From Limnephilus marmoratus (Eukaryota > Arthropoda > Insecta > Trichoptera > Limnephilidae): a stretch of 64,000 nucleotides of DNA. Where the stretch lies: the NCBI GenBank assembly GCA_917880885.1, contig OU862913.1:39403460-39467459 (forward strand), in the 5' to 3' direction. This document shows positions 21,401-30,650 of the stretch, piece by piece. A model generated the notes under the pieces. It was not told the origin of the DNA. It saw only the letters and a program-made list of their open reading frames with translations, and ran no database searches. The translations under genes and the position numbers were made by a program. The number at the start of each line of letters is the position of its first letter. Position 1 is the stretch's first letter.

Positions 21401-24400
21401 CGACGCTAAACTCAAGATTTGGACATATCCACAAATGCTACGCAATAAAAACATTCAACAAACTTTCACTCCATACAAAAATCGAGTTTAGTTTGACCAG
21501 TTTTTAATGAAGTGTTTCTGTTATCAGGTGAAATAATAACAACGGAGCATTCTAATCTTGAGGAAGTCAACATCAAAGCAGAACCAGAAGCTAGAGAAGA
21601 AGAGAATAGTGAAATATCGTATATAGAAATTGATATCCTCCCACATATTAAAAGGGAATGTTTGGAGCCATCTGAAGTAATTCACCAAACGGCGGGTAAG
21701 ATGATTTTTAAAGATATTTTTTTTATTATTGAACACGCTTTATTGGGAGGCGAGTAAGGGTACCGCTTCCCCGGTAACTATTTATTGGATAACCCACATC
21801 CATGCCGTAGGTGGTTCTCTGCGTTTGGAGACTTACCATCAGGGGGTTCAAGGAGTGAGGTTTCTCCAAGTCTTTGCGGCCGATGCGTTTGCCCACCTGC
21901 CGTGTGGTGGGCAAGATCAAGAGAGACTGTGATTGAGGGTGGTGTTTCATCCTCTAGCCAAAATCTCTCGACCCATCGCTTTGCACAGTTGGAGGAATTG
22001 ATTCATACGTCTGACACTCCTGGATACACTGACCCCCAGTTTCCTATTCACCCCTCATACCTAATGTCACCTTTTTTTCCCCCAAGCTGGGACACCAAAA
22101 AACAAGATGGGTACTTTATTTACATTAGCTCCACACAGGAGGCCCTAACGAAAATAATTTCGCTCAGGGTATACATAATAATGTCATCTAAGGTTAGGAG
22201 TGGGGAACCATTTTGCCGTCGCGTCGGGGGCCATCTGAATATTTGTAGTAGCTTTTGGAAAGCGAGAATGGTATCCTTGAATTGCGTCTGCGGGGATATC
22301 GTATCTCGAATTTTTACATTTTGTTTAGAATATAAAGAAACTAACTTAAGATTGAATCTGCGTAAGAGTCCACAATCACCATTTTCAATTATAGTTACAC
22401 ACGGAATAGCCAATTTCTCAGAATTTTCAGCATTTGGTGTGCAACTCACATGTAAAGCTTCACTCGGTACATGCGAATGGCTTCCTTCGATGGGACTACA
22501 ATTTGTTATTTAATTTATCGTTATATTCTGACCTCAAAACTGGTATGTTATATTTTGAACTCTAATCTGTATGCGGGTAATTAAGACAACGCTCATAACA
22601 TGCAAATGATTTTTCTTTGATACTGGTCAGCAGATGAATCCATAACTGGAATTTAATCGTTACATTCTAAACACAAAACTGGTTTTAAATTAAGAGTGAT
22701 TCTGCATGCGAGTCCCTAGATTTAATTGATACTAAACTAATAATACGAATATGATTTTACTTCAATTTTTGCACGTGGAAAACAAGAATTGTTTCCTTCG
22801 AATTCCGTCTGGAAACTGAAAATTGCATTATGAACACAAGAATGGTTTTAACTTATGAATTGCAGGAGTCCTCCAGGTCACGAACTTTAATTATATTGTA
22901 CTCGGAACAAGTGAATGGTTTTCCTGTATTTTACAGGAATTTTATTGACTTTTATACATTTAAAAAATTATTATTGTTTAACTATTTACTACTAGCTGGT
23001 ACCCGGCATGCATTGCTATGCCATTTATTAAAGAAATTGTTTCTCCCTGTGTGTCCTTTCCCATTCGTACCGTTCCCCTTCTGCCTCCCCCTTCCTCACC
23101 CGCGTCCCCTACCCCTCTCTCGTTCCCACTCAATTTCCCCCCTTCCCCCGTCCCGCGAACCCCCCTGCCGAGTTCCCCTCCCCCTCCCAGGTTCCCCTTC
23201 CCATCCCTGGTTCCCCCTGCCCTCCAACTAACCCCCTACCCGTGTCTCCCTCCCCCCTCCCGCATTCCATTTATTCAGTCCCGGTACATTCCCTTTTCAA
23301 ACAGCTCGCGTGCCTCCAATTGCAATTTTTTTTTATCAAATTTCATAATGCCAGAGCTCACCAGTAGTATTATACAAACCTTGTCTTGACAATAACGAAC
23401 ACAAAACAGAAATAATTATCCAATTTGGTGCAGTCGTTCAGAAGTTATGCGCGTACATACATTTCAGCGATTCATTTTTATTTATATAGATAGAAGATAG
23501 ATAGATAGATAGATAGATAGATATAGATTGTACATGAAATGATTTCATTTTTTAATTACTTTTTTATGGCAGAAGTGGCAATATGTAAAGAAAGCACATA
23601 TTTTTTTCCTTTCTGAATAGAGTTGTCATCAATACTGCGATATTTTTCCAATATTAATTTCACCTGTAATTATTACTTGCCGTTTGTTACTAAGGACCGA
23701 TAGTTCAAATGACAAGTACTAAATAAGCAGGTCAAACAACTTAACAAGCATCCCGTGTGTAGTGGCCTATTTGTAATGAAGTGTTTCTGTCATCAGGTGA
23801 AATAAAAACACTGGAGCATTCTAATCTAGAGGAAGTCGCCATCAAATCAGAACCAGGGACTAAAGTAGAAGTAAAAAGTGACATCTCGTATATTGAAATT
23901 GACATCCTCCCAGATATTAAAAGGGAATGCTTGGAGCGCTCTGAAATAATTCACCAAAACGCGGGTAAATATATTTTTTGTTTAAAACACATTTATACCT
24001 CTTCAATTAAAATGAACCAGGCTAATATTTTGTATATTGAAATTGACATCCTCCCAGATATTAAAAGGGAATGCTTGGAGCGCTCTGAAATAATTCACCA
24101 AAACGCGGGTAAATATATTTTTTGTTTAAAACACATTTATACCTCTTCAATTAAAATGAACCAGGCTAATATTTTGTATATTGAAATTGACATCCTCCCA
24201 GATATTAAAAGGGAATGCTTGGAGCGCTCTGAAATAATTCACCAAAACGCGGGTAAATATATTTTTTGTTTAAAACACATTTATACCTCTTCAATTAAAA
24301 TGAACCAGGCTAATATTTTGTATATTGAAATTGACATCCTCCCAGATATTAAAAGGGAATGCTTGGAGCGCTCTGAAATAATTCACCAAAACGCGGGTAA

Positions 24401-27400
24401 ATATATTTTTTGTTTAAAACACATTTATACCTCTTCAATTAAAATGAACCAGGCTAATATTTTGTATATTGAAATTGACATCCTCCCAGATATTAAAAGG
24501 GAATGCTTGGAGCGCTCTGAAATAATTCACCAAAACGCGGGTAAATATATTTTTTGTTTAAAACACATTTATACCTCTTCAAATAAAATGAACCAGCCTA
24601 ATATTTTGTATATAGAAATTGACATCCTCCCAGATATTAAAATGGAACACTTGGAGCGCTCTGAAATAATTCACCAAAACGGGGGTGAATGTATTTTTTG
24701 TTTAAAACACATTTATTTAGTACTCTTAATGGGTGAAATGCAGATCCCGCCAAATGTTGAGGATTTTAATAAAAATGCACTTTCTAGATGAGAAAAGTGT
24801 GGAAAAGTTGAATAAAAAAGAAATTAAGGCGCGCTCGGCAAAATTGAGGGAGATACAGCCGTTTTAAGAATGATTAAATTGACACTTCGTGAACTTATAC
24901 TACGCCATTTTTTTATTATTATATTGTTGGTATCTCAGACTTGCTATTAAAAATATTCTAGTGTGCCAAGTCGAGTGAAACTTTCAACACAACCTAGAGT
25001 AATGATGGCGCAAGCGATTTTGACACTGTTCTTCATACAAATTCGTACATATAAGGGTCAAAATCGCAGACCAAAAGTTTTTCATTTCAAATATTTGAAT
25101 TATTTTCTTGCGTACCTATGACACGCGCGCCGGCGCTTCTCCGGCAAATAATCGGTCAACGAAGGTTGATACGATTGTAGCCAACTTCGTATGATATTTA
25201 ATAAGGTGCGTACTTATGATAAACAGAATTAAAATTGATCACCATATGGTCACAAACCATGTTACACAAACCTGGCGTAGCCGCTAAATTACTAGAAAAC
25301 TGGGATGTTTTTCTTGCGTTGATGCGAGTAGCCGTTATAAAGGGGCACAAACCATGTTACATAAACCATGTTACACAAACCTAGCGTAGCCGCTAAACTA
25401 TTTGAAAACTGGGATGTTTTTCTTGCGTTGACGCGTTATAAAGGGGCACAAACCATGTTACACAAACCTAGCGTAGCCGCTAAACCATTTGAAAACTGGG
25501 ATGTTTTTCTTGCGTTGACGCGAGTAGGCGTTATAAAGGGGCACAAACCATGTTACACAAACCTAGCGTAGCCGCTAAACTATTTGAAAACTGGGATGTT
25601 TTTCTTGCGTTGACGCGAGTAGGCGTTATAAAGGGGCACAAACCATGTTACACAAACCTAGCGTAGCCGCTAAACCATTTGAAAACTGGGATGTTTTTCT
25701 TGCGTTGACGCGAGTAGGCGTTATAAAGGGGCACAAACCATGTTACACAAACCATGTTTAGCGTAGTCTTAGGTTAGGTTACTTTAATTTGGAAGGTGAA
25801 AGACAGTTTAAAAAATCGTTGAAAAAAAGCCCGCTAGACAAATTTCATAATTACGCGCCTCATGTATCTCACGAAGTCGGCTACAGTCTAGCTGTTGTTT
25901 GCATCAGGTCAGGGATACCAACATTATAGTCACAATTGAAAAAATGGCGGGTGGGCTGTCAATGGTGTTGATTGGCGAAGTGAAACTTTACAATTGCAAA
26001 TTAATTACTTATTCAATTTTTTTTTATTGCTTTCCGCGCTTTCTTTCACCTTCCAGATTAAAGTTCTCCACTTAAAACGCAGTAAAAAGATCGTTTTCGG
26101 CATAAACCAAACATCGGCACTTGGCAATGGCGTAGTATCGGTTCAGGAAGTGACATTTTATTGATACTTTAAACGGCTGTATCTCCCTCAATTTTGCCGA
26201 GCGCGCCTTAATTTCTTTTTTATTCAACTTTTCCACACTTTTCCCATCTAGAAAGTGCATTTTTATTAAAATCTTCAACATTTGGCGGGATCTGCATTCC
26301 TCCCCTCTTAATTATTAGGTACCTATATATATTAGGTACCTATATATATATATATATTTTTTTTTAATTTCCATTATTTTTTTCCACATGTAAATACATT
26401 TCAATAGTAATTTTTACACATTTTCTAAATAACATAACATAACAAGATAAAAATAATGTAAAAAAGTAAAACAAAAATATAAGACAAAAGTAGATAATGG
26501 GAACCCACTAAGGCACTGCCTGTGCTTGGGTAATATTAACTAAAGTGCTAAATTAGACCAATAAATTGGCGGTACAAGTAAAAAATGTAATTTTTCAAAG
26601 TGAAAGTTTAAATAGGTAATGTATCTTTGAGAATATAGTAGTAAAAAAGTGACACATACAAGTTGGTTAATTTTTTGTTTCGGTTTAAAGAAGATAAGTT
26701 AGTGTTGAAGTTACAGAAGAACTGTAAAAGTGAAGCATGAAGGTTAACATAGAGTTTGTAAAAAAACTGTTTCAACATCTGCATCATTTAGCCATAATTT
26801 TAATTCTTTTATGTAAAGTGATATTTTATCTGTCATTTGAATGTGTTTTGGTAGAAGATTAAATGTACGAGGACCAATAAAACTGCCATGATATTATCTT
26901 ATATAATGACATGATATTATCTTATATAATGACATTTAATATTAGCCGGAGGTTCATTTCAAGTAGGTATAATAATTCAGGAATATTAAACTGCACATTT
27001 TATTTTTATTTTAAATATTTTATTACTATTAATCTAACTAACTAAGGGAGCGTTCAAGTATTACGTAACGCAATTTTTGAAGATTTTAGACCCCCCCTCC
27101 CCCCCATGTAACGCGCCGTAACGTTTTCTTGTTCAACCCCCCCCCCCCTCTAAGCGTTACGTAACGCCCAAGTAACAATTTTCAAACAAGTAAAAGTTTA
27201 CCCTGTGGAGCAACACTTTACTCCTCTATGATTCACAAGCTAACTCATTGTGAAGTTAAACCTTTTCCACGTCCCCAACCAACCCCCCCCCCGTAACGCG
27301 CCGTAACGTTTCACCAGACCCCCCCTCCCCCCCCCAATTGCGTTACGTAATACTTGAACGGCCCCTAACTAACTAATCATCATGCCGTTTCCCCGCAGGG

Positions 27401-29009
27401 GTAGGCAGAGAGGACTGACCGCCAAACAACTCGGTCTTAGAATTTGAAATTAAAACACTTTTGTACTTTCTTCCACTAATTTGTATTTCACCAGGACCGG
27501 TTTCATCCTATTACGGACATTTTCAGACTTGTTTTAATTTCAAATTCTAATACAATGGAATTCCACCACGAATTATCGGTGCAAAAACTAAACTCGGTCT
27601 TGGCACACACTCTTTGCCTCACTCACATTCATACATCGTCTCATACATTCTCTTCTATTATTCTGACTTTTGACATGGCCTGACTCAAGTACGTCTTCCT
27701 CGGACGTCCCCAACTTCTTCTTCCATTCATATTTGCGTATATATTCTTCTCACACTATTTTCTTCCCTCATTCGCTCTACGTGCCCAAACTATCTGAGGG
27801 TCCTTTTCTTAATCTTACTTACAGTTAATTATTAATATTAAATTTATTATTACTAGTGAATTTTACACATTTAGAGGCCATGCATTAATACAACAATAAT
27901 TATTTTAATATTGTGTTTTTCTTCTAGATGCAGCATTTAGAGTAGAGAAAAACATTTCTGTTCAACAAAAAGGATCCGGAAAGGAAATAAACCATTTAAC
28001 ATCTTTCCCTTGTTCAAAATGTGATCTAAAACTTTCATCGAAACTCGACCTAAGAACTCATTTACGCACTCATACTAAAGATAAGCCATTGTCATGCTCT
28101 TACTGTGACTATTCGTGTTCACGGATGGACCATTTAACCGTGCATGTACGTATTCATACCAAAGAAAAACCTTTCTCATGCTCTTTCTGTAGCTATTCAA
28201 GTTCAGAAAAATCACGCCTAACTAAACACATTCGAACTCATACTAAAGAAAAACCATTCTTATGCACTTACTGTAGCTATTCATGTTCACAGAAGGCAGG
28301 TTTAACTATTCACGAGCGTACTCATACTAAAGAGAAACCATTTTCATGCTCTTACTGCGACTATTCATGTTCTCAGAAGCCACACTTAACTATGCACGAG
28401 CGTATTCATACTAAAGAAAAGTTATTCTCCTGTTCTTATTGTAGCTTTTCATGTCCACAGAAGTCAAACCTTATTTCACATATTCGCACTCATACTAAAG
28501 AAAAACCGTTCTCATGTTCTTACTGTATATATTCATGTACCACAAAATCGCGTTTAACTATACACAGTCGTACTCATACCAAGGAAAAATCATTCACCTG
28601 CCCCTACTGTTCATATTCATGTTCACTAAAATCACGCTTAGCTTTACACATTCGTACCCATTCCAAAGAAAAACAATTCTACTGCTCTTCCTGTGATTAT
28701 GCAAGTTTACTGAAGTCAAACCTAATTACGCACCTTCGCACTCATTCTAACGACAAGCCATTTTCCTGCTCTTACTGTGACTATTCATGTTCCAGAAAAT
28801 CTGTCTTAACTATGCACATTCGTACTCATACTAAAGAAAAACCATTTTCATGCTCTTACTGTAGCTATTCGTGTTCAGCCAAAGGACGCTTAATTATACA
28901 CATTCGTACTCATACTAAAGAAAAACCGTTCTCCTGCTCTCACTGCAATTTTATATGTTCAGATAATGGATCCTTAATTAGACACATGCGAACTCACTTA
29001 TCAACATAA
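18293..29009 (+). CDS. Gene B: 12-finger C2H2 zinc-finger protein with SUMO-motif exons
   Basis: Paralogue of gene A. Minimal in-frame model: 18293-18449, 21528-21695, 23797-23964 and 27928-29009, all phase 1, giving 524 aa. Each of the first three exons encodes one acidic module. The first motif is V/I-K-x-E-P (K12, K69, K125); a second I-K-R-E-C motif is present in exons 2 and 3 (K94, K150), while exon 1 has VNNE there. Every module closes with IHQxAG. The last exon encodes 12 C2H2 fingers with linkers of the form TKEKPFSC, in which Lys replaces the usual Gly. Likely nuclear and DNA-binding, possibly SUMO-regulated (inferred). The introns hold a mariner, several miniature elements and a foldback element. 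Six in-frame copies of the exon 3 end and donor (23888-24715) make alternative forms possible. The transcription start and polyadenylation site were not found. Confidence 0.8.
18464..19382 (-). mobile_element. Internally deleted mariner element (cecropia-like)
   Basis: 919 bp with TA duplications at 18462 and 19383 and termini TTAGGTCCTTAC...AAATTGGCGTTT on both sides. The minus strand encodes a mariner transposase N-terminus (MENLKYRVIYEYEFHRGTSA) and C-terminus (PMRWQKCIDSHGTYFD). The catalytic D-x-D-containing middle is missing, with a frameshift and stops in the rest. It cannot make transposase, but the ends look intact. It lies in intron 1 of gene B in antisense orientation. Confidence 0.9.
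19543..19762. mobile_element. PIF/Harbinger-like miniature element
   Basis: 220 bp with 3-bp TAA duplications on both sides (19540-19542 and 19763-19765) and inverted termini GGGCTCGTACTCATAAACAC / GGGCTCGTACACATAAACAC extending about 45 bp. No coding content. Confidence 0.7.
19895..20240 (-). repeat. CT-rich dispersed repeat E, minus-strand copy
   Basis: It has the family landmarks (AATTCCCGGTACGC head, CATTCGTCCCTGTTCCCC body, CTCACCAG tail), inverted. The C/T-rich body generates long spurious Pro/Ser frames on this strand. Confidence 0.6.
20241..21009. other. Gene B intron DNA, no clear feature
   Basis: AT-rich. 20862-20905 (AGTCTGAAGATGCC...GAAACCGGTTAAGGTC) resembles the CGAAACCGGT repeat tails seen near 27500 and 58000. 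Nothing else stands out. Confidence 0.4.
21010..21360 (+). repeat. CT-rich dispersed repeat E, plus-strand copy
   Basis: Head AGCTGGTCCCCGGCAAGCG, CT-rich body from about 21068 to 21180, tail AATTTCATAACGCTAGAGC. Confidence 0.65.
21528..21695 (+). CDS. Gene B exon 2 (SUMO-motif module)
   Basis: 168 bp, phase 1-1, after acceptor TGTTATCAG. Encodes EHSNLEEVNIKAEPEAREEE and then IDILPHIKRECLEPSEVIHQ. Both the exon and the 18 bases before it match exon 3, so the two arose by exon duplication. Donor GTAAGATG at 21696. Confidence 0.8.
21735..22200 (-). repeat. Repeat D, minus-strand copy
   Basis: Inverted copies of the landmarks CCAATAAATAGTTACCGGGG (near 21768-21790) and CCTCCTGTGTGGAGC (near 22129-22145). 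The overlapping long plus-strand frame 21785-22513 spans this repeat and the next one, with no domain. Confidence 0.5.
22201..22985. repeat. Repeat shared with 29560-30180
   Basis: Shares GATATCGTATCTCGAAT-like, AAGATTGAATCTGCG, AATTTCTCAGAATTTT, GGTGTGCAACTCA and TGTAAAGCTTCACTCGGTAC with the region after gene B. Non-coding remnant, perhaps of a hAT element given the AGGGGTGAGGAACC start at 29384. Confidence 0.5.
22990..23530 (+). repeat. CT-rich dispersed repeat E, full copy with GATA tail
   Basis: Head CTAGCTGGTACCCGGCATGC, CT-rich body 23040-23270, then CCAGAGCTCACCAG, GACAATAACGAACAC, GTGCAGTCGTTCAGAAGTTA and a (GATA)n tail at 23487-23525. The layout, with unique head, variable body and microsatellite tail, suggests a non-LTR-derived retroelement. 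Confidence 0.7.
23797..23964 (+). CDS. Gene B exon 3 (SUMO-motif module)
   Basis: 168 bp, phase 1-1, acceptor CTGTCATCAG. Encodes EHSNLEEVAIKSEPGTKVEV and then IDILPDIKRECLERSEIIHQ. Donor GTAAATAT at 23965. The frame does not stop at the donor but runs on through the following repeat array to about 24788. Confidence 0.8.
23888..24715 (+). repeat. 144-bp in-frame tandem repeat of a coding module plus splice donor
   Basis: Units start at 23888, 24032, 24176, 24320, 24464 and 24608, exactly 144 bases apart. Units 1-5 appear identical from the shared GTATATTG onward; unit 6 has several changes. Each unit encodes YIEIDILPDIKRECLERSEI (IKRE motif), IHQNAG and then former intron sequence translated KYIFCLKHIYTSS. 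No stop arises because 144 is a multiple of 3. Phase-1 donors recur at 23965, 24109, 24253, 24397 and 24541 (GTAAAT), with a weaker GTGAAT at 24685. Confidence 0.9.
24731..26304. mobile_element. Foldback element, family F, copy 2, with expanded core
   Basis: 1574 bp with 8-bp target duplications CTCTTAAT (24723-24730 and 26305-26312). Termini GGGTGAAATGCAGATCC and inverted GGGAGGAATGCAGATCC; the inverted repeats run about 135 bp. The core contains a tandem array (25247-25780). No transposase. An 8-bp duplication fits hAT or P-like mobilisation, but I cannot assign the family. Confidence 0.8.
25247..25780 (+). repeat. Tandem repeat, about 95-bp unit, five-plus copies
   Basis: The landmark GCGTAGCCGC recurs at 25275, 25384, 25471, 25566 and 25661, with a truncated copy near 25761 (spacings 109, 87, 95, 95, 100). 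The unit contains CAAACCATGTTACACAAACC, GAAAACTGGGATGTTTTTC and GCGTTATAAAGGGGCAC. One unit only is present in the 12672 copy, so the core expanded here. Confidence 0.85.
26313..27045. other. Gene B intron DNA, AT-rich
   Basis: TA-rich microsatellite at 26325-26360. A 28-base tandem duplication, ATGATATTATCTTATATAATG, lies at about 26889-26932. No coding content was seen. Confidence 0.5.
27046..27365. mobile_element. PIF/Harbinger-like miniature element with TTACGTAA motifs
   Basis: 320 bp, TAA duplications at 27043-27045 and 27366-27368. Inverted ends GGGAGCGTTCAAGTATTACG and GGGGCCGTTCAAGTATTACG. GTAACGCGCCGTAACG is repeated inside, along with several C-runs. Confidence 0.7.
27370..27800 (-). 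mobile_element. LINE fragment (same family as 455-841), interrupted
   Basis: Inverted copy of the RT C-terminal region (CATGCCGTTTCCCCGCAGG at its end, CTCGGTCTTGGCACACAC and CGCTCTACGTGCCCAAAC within). A 153-base insertion (27438-27590) breaks it. Not translatable. Confidence 0.7.
27438..27590. mobile_element. 153-bp insertion with 10-bp target duplication
   Basis: Flanked by AACTCGGTCT on both sides (27428-27437, 27591-27600). It contains inverted segments TAGAATTTGAAATTAAAAC and GTTTTAATTTCAAATTCTA, with ACCAGGACCGGTTTCATCC between. Class unknown. Confidence 0.7.
27928..29009 (+). CDS. Gene B last exon (12 zinc fingers)
   Basis: Acceptor TTTTTCTTCTAG at 27927; the phase matches the upstream donors. 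The leader DAAFRVEKNISVQQKGSGKE is followed by 12 C2H2 fingers, each C-x2-C-x12-H-x3-H, ending HMRTHLST and TAA. Finger 1 (FPCSKCDLKLSSKLDLRTH) lacks the YS-C pattern of the others. Linkers are TKEKPFSC in most joints. Fingers keep different residues at the recognition-helix positions, so DNA recognition is presumably maintained. Confidence 0.9.
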
Positions 29010-29380
29010 ACTCGGTGCGTCGCATAGAGTACTGATATTAATATCAATTTTCGTGTATTGTTGGCGATAGGCGATAAAGTGAATTATATGTGAAGATGAA
29101 TAGACAATTATTTTTAATTCCTACACTAATAAGTTTTCTGATAAGTTTATTATTTTGCTTTAGTGAGTTTTATTTTCCATTCGATTTATGTACCTACGCA
29201 TGTTTGTTATTTTTCTTTTTATTTATCTGCTATCGGTTTAAGTGTGTATTTAATATTCATAGAACACCTACTCAAATTGGTGTAATACCGTCTAATTCAC
29301 TTCATTCTTTTTCCAATAATCTCGCCTCCTTCAACTCAATGATACATTGTTAAAAAAATAGCCCTAAACCAGGGGTGAGG
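29010..29380 (+). other. Probable 3' UTR of gene B and flank
   Basis: AT-rich with no canonical AATAAA close to the stop. The small frame at 29090-29353 is hydrophobic by base composition and has no support. Confidence 0.35.
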
Positions 29381-29381
29381 A

Positions 29382-30650
29382 ACCTTTTTTCCATCGGGGG
29401 CATATGTTTATAGTATCACCCGTGGGCCGCTCGTAGATTTTCAAGCGCTGAGAGGGAGGGGATGTAGAAATTCTGAAATGAAAATAAACAAATGATTTTT
29501 GTGACGTGTTCTTCCAATAATGTACGTAAATTCTACTACAAATTTATAGCTGCTCTCGGAAATCTAGAACGGTATTTTTTAATTATGTCAGCAGAGGATT
29601 TCGCATCTAGAATTTTTACTGTATTTAGAACACAAGGAAGGTTTTAACTTAAGATTCACCATACGAAAGAAGAAGATGAACTTAAGATTGATTCTGCGAG
29701 AAAGTCCACAAGCTTAAATAATAGTTACTCGTGGTACAGTCAATTTCTCAGAATTTTGCAGAACATGGTGTGCAACTCAAATGTAAAGCTTCACTCGGTA
29801 CATGAAATGGCCTCCTTTGATGAATCTGCAACTTGTTATTTAATTTATCGTTGAATTCTGAACATAAATCTGGTTTAATTTAAATCTGTAAGTGGGGAAT
29901 AAAAACTACACTCAGAACATGAAAATAATTTTTCTTTGATTCTGACAGCACATACATGGTCTGCAGCTAGAATTTTATAACTGCGCTTTGAATAAGATAA
30001 TGGTTTCTTTCGAAATGTGTGAGCAGATGAATCCACAACGGAATTTAATCATTACATTCTGAACACTAAACTGGTTTTAAATTAAGAGTAAATTTGTATG
30101 TGAGTCCCTGGCATTGTTGACTTACTCTCATAACAAGCGTATGGTTTTCCTACGAATTACAAATTTTGCAGCATATGGTTTGAAACAATGTTAAAAAACT
30201 ATGTTATAATATACTGCTATGTTATAACTTTCTCTGTGCTTAGTAATAATAACGTCAGACTAAGAACTTAATGTATTGTATTGTGTTAACATAGGCCAAA
30301 ACTTAAAAGTATCGTCATCTCCAAACATTGACACGCAGTGAACGGTGCCAAATTTCAAACGTTTTCACAATTGCAAAATTTTACGTCTAACGCAGAAATA
30401 ACTAGTACTTTTTGATCCATCAAACAAATTTAATAAGGATCAAATTTCTAAAATGTTCCCAATTGCTTGCGAAATTACATTGTATTCCTTAGGGCTGGGG
30501 TGGGGAACCTGCAGTTCGCGAAACTTTTTGATGCGGCCTGTTTAAAGCACCACAAAAAAATACACTCAGAAAGCGAGAACCGTTTTCTTTCACGATGCTT
30601 CAGCTACAATTTATGGGTATTATTACTAGACCCATAGGAAGTTATAACGT
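29382..30650. repeat. hAT-like remnants
   Basis: Starts CCAGGGGTGAGGAACCTTTT, and a second start GGGCTGGGGTGGGGAACCTG lies at 30488, both typical of hAT 5' ends. 29560-30180 matches 22201-22985. No transposase frame was seen. Confidence 0.45.

Noticed and set aside
21785..22513. 242-codon plus-strand frame
   Set aside because: It spans an inverted repeat D copy and a second dispersed repeat, has no domain, and lies in an intron of gene B.
24021..24600. Each 144-bp unit as a separate exon using CCAG|GC as acceptor
   Set aside because: The resulting exon start would be out of phase with the phase-1 donors (start is congruent to 0 rather than 1 modulo 3), and the pyrimidine tract is weak. Donor choice is the better model.
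25368..25571. 67-codon frame with internal repeats
   Set aside because: It arises from the 95-bp non-coding tandem units of foldback F.
25247..25780. CRISPR-like array
   Set aside because: Units are contiguous with no unique spacers, have irregular period, lie inside a transposable element, and the DNA is eukaryotic.
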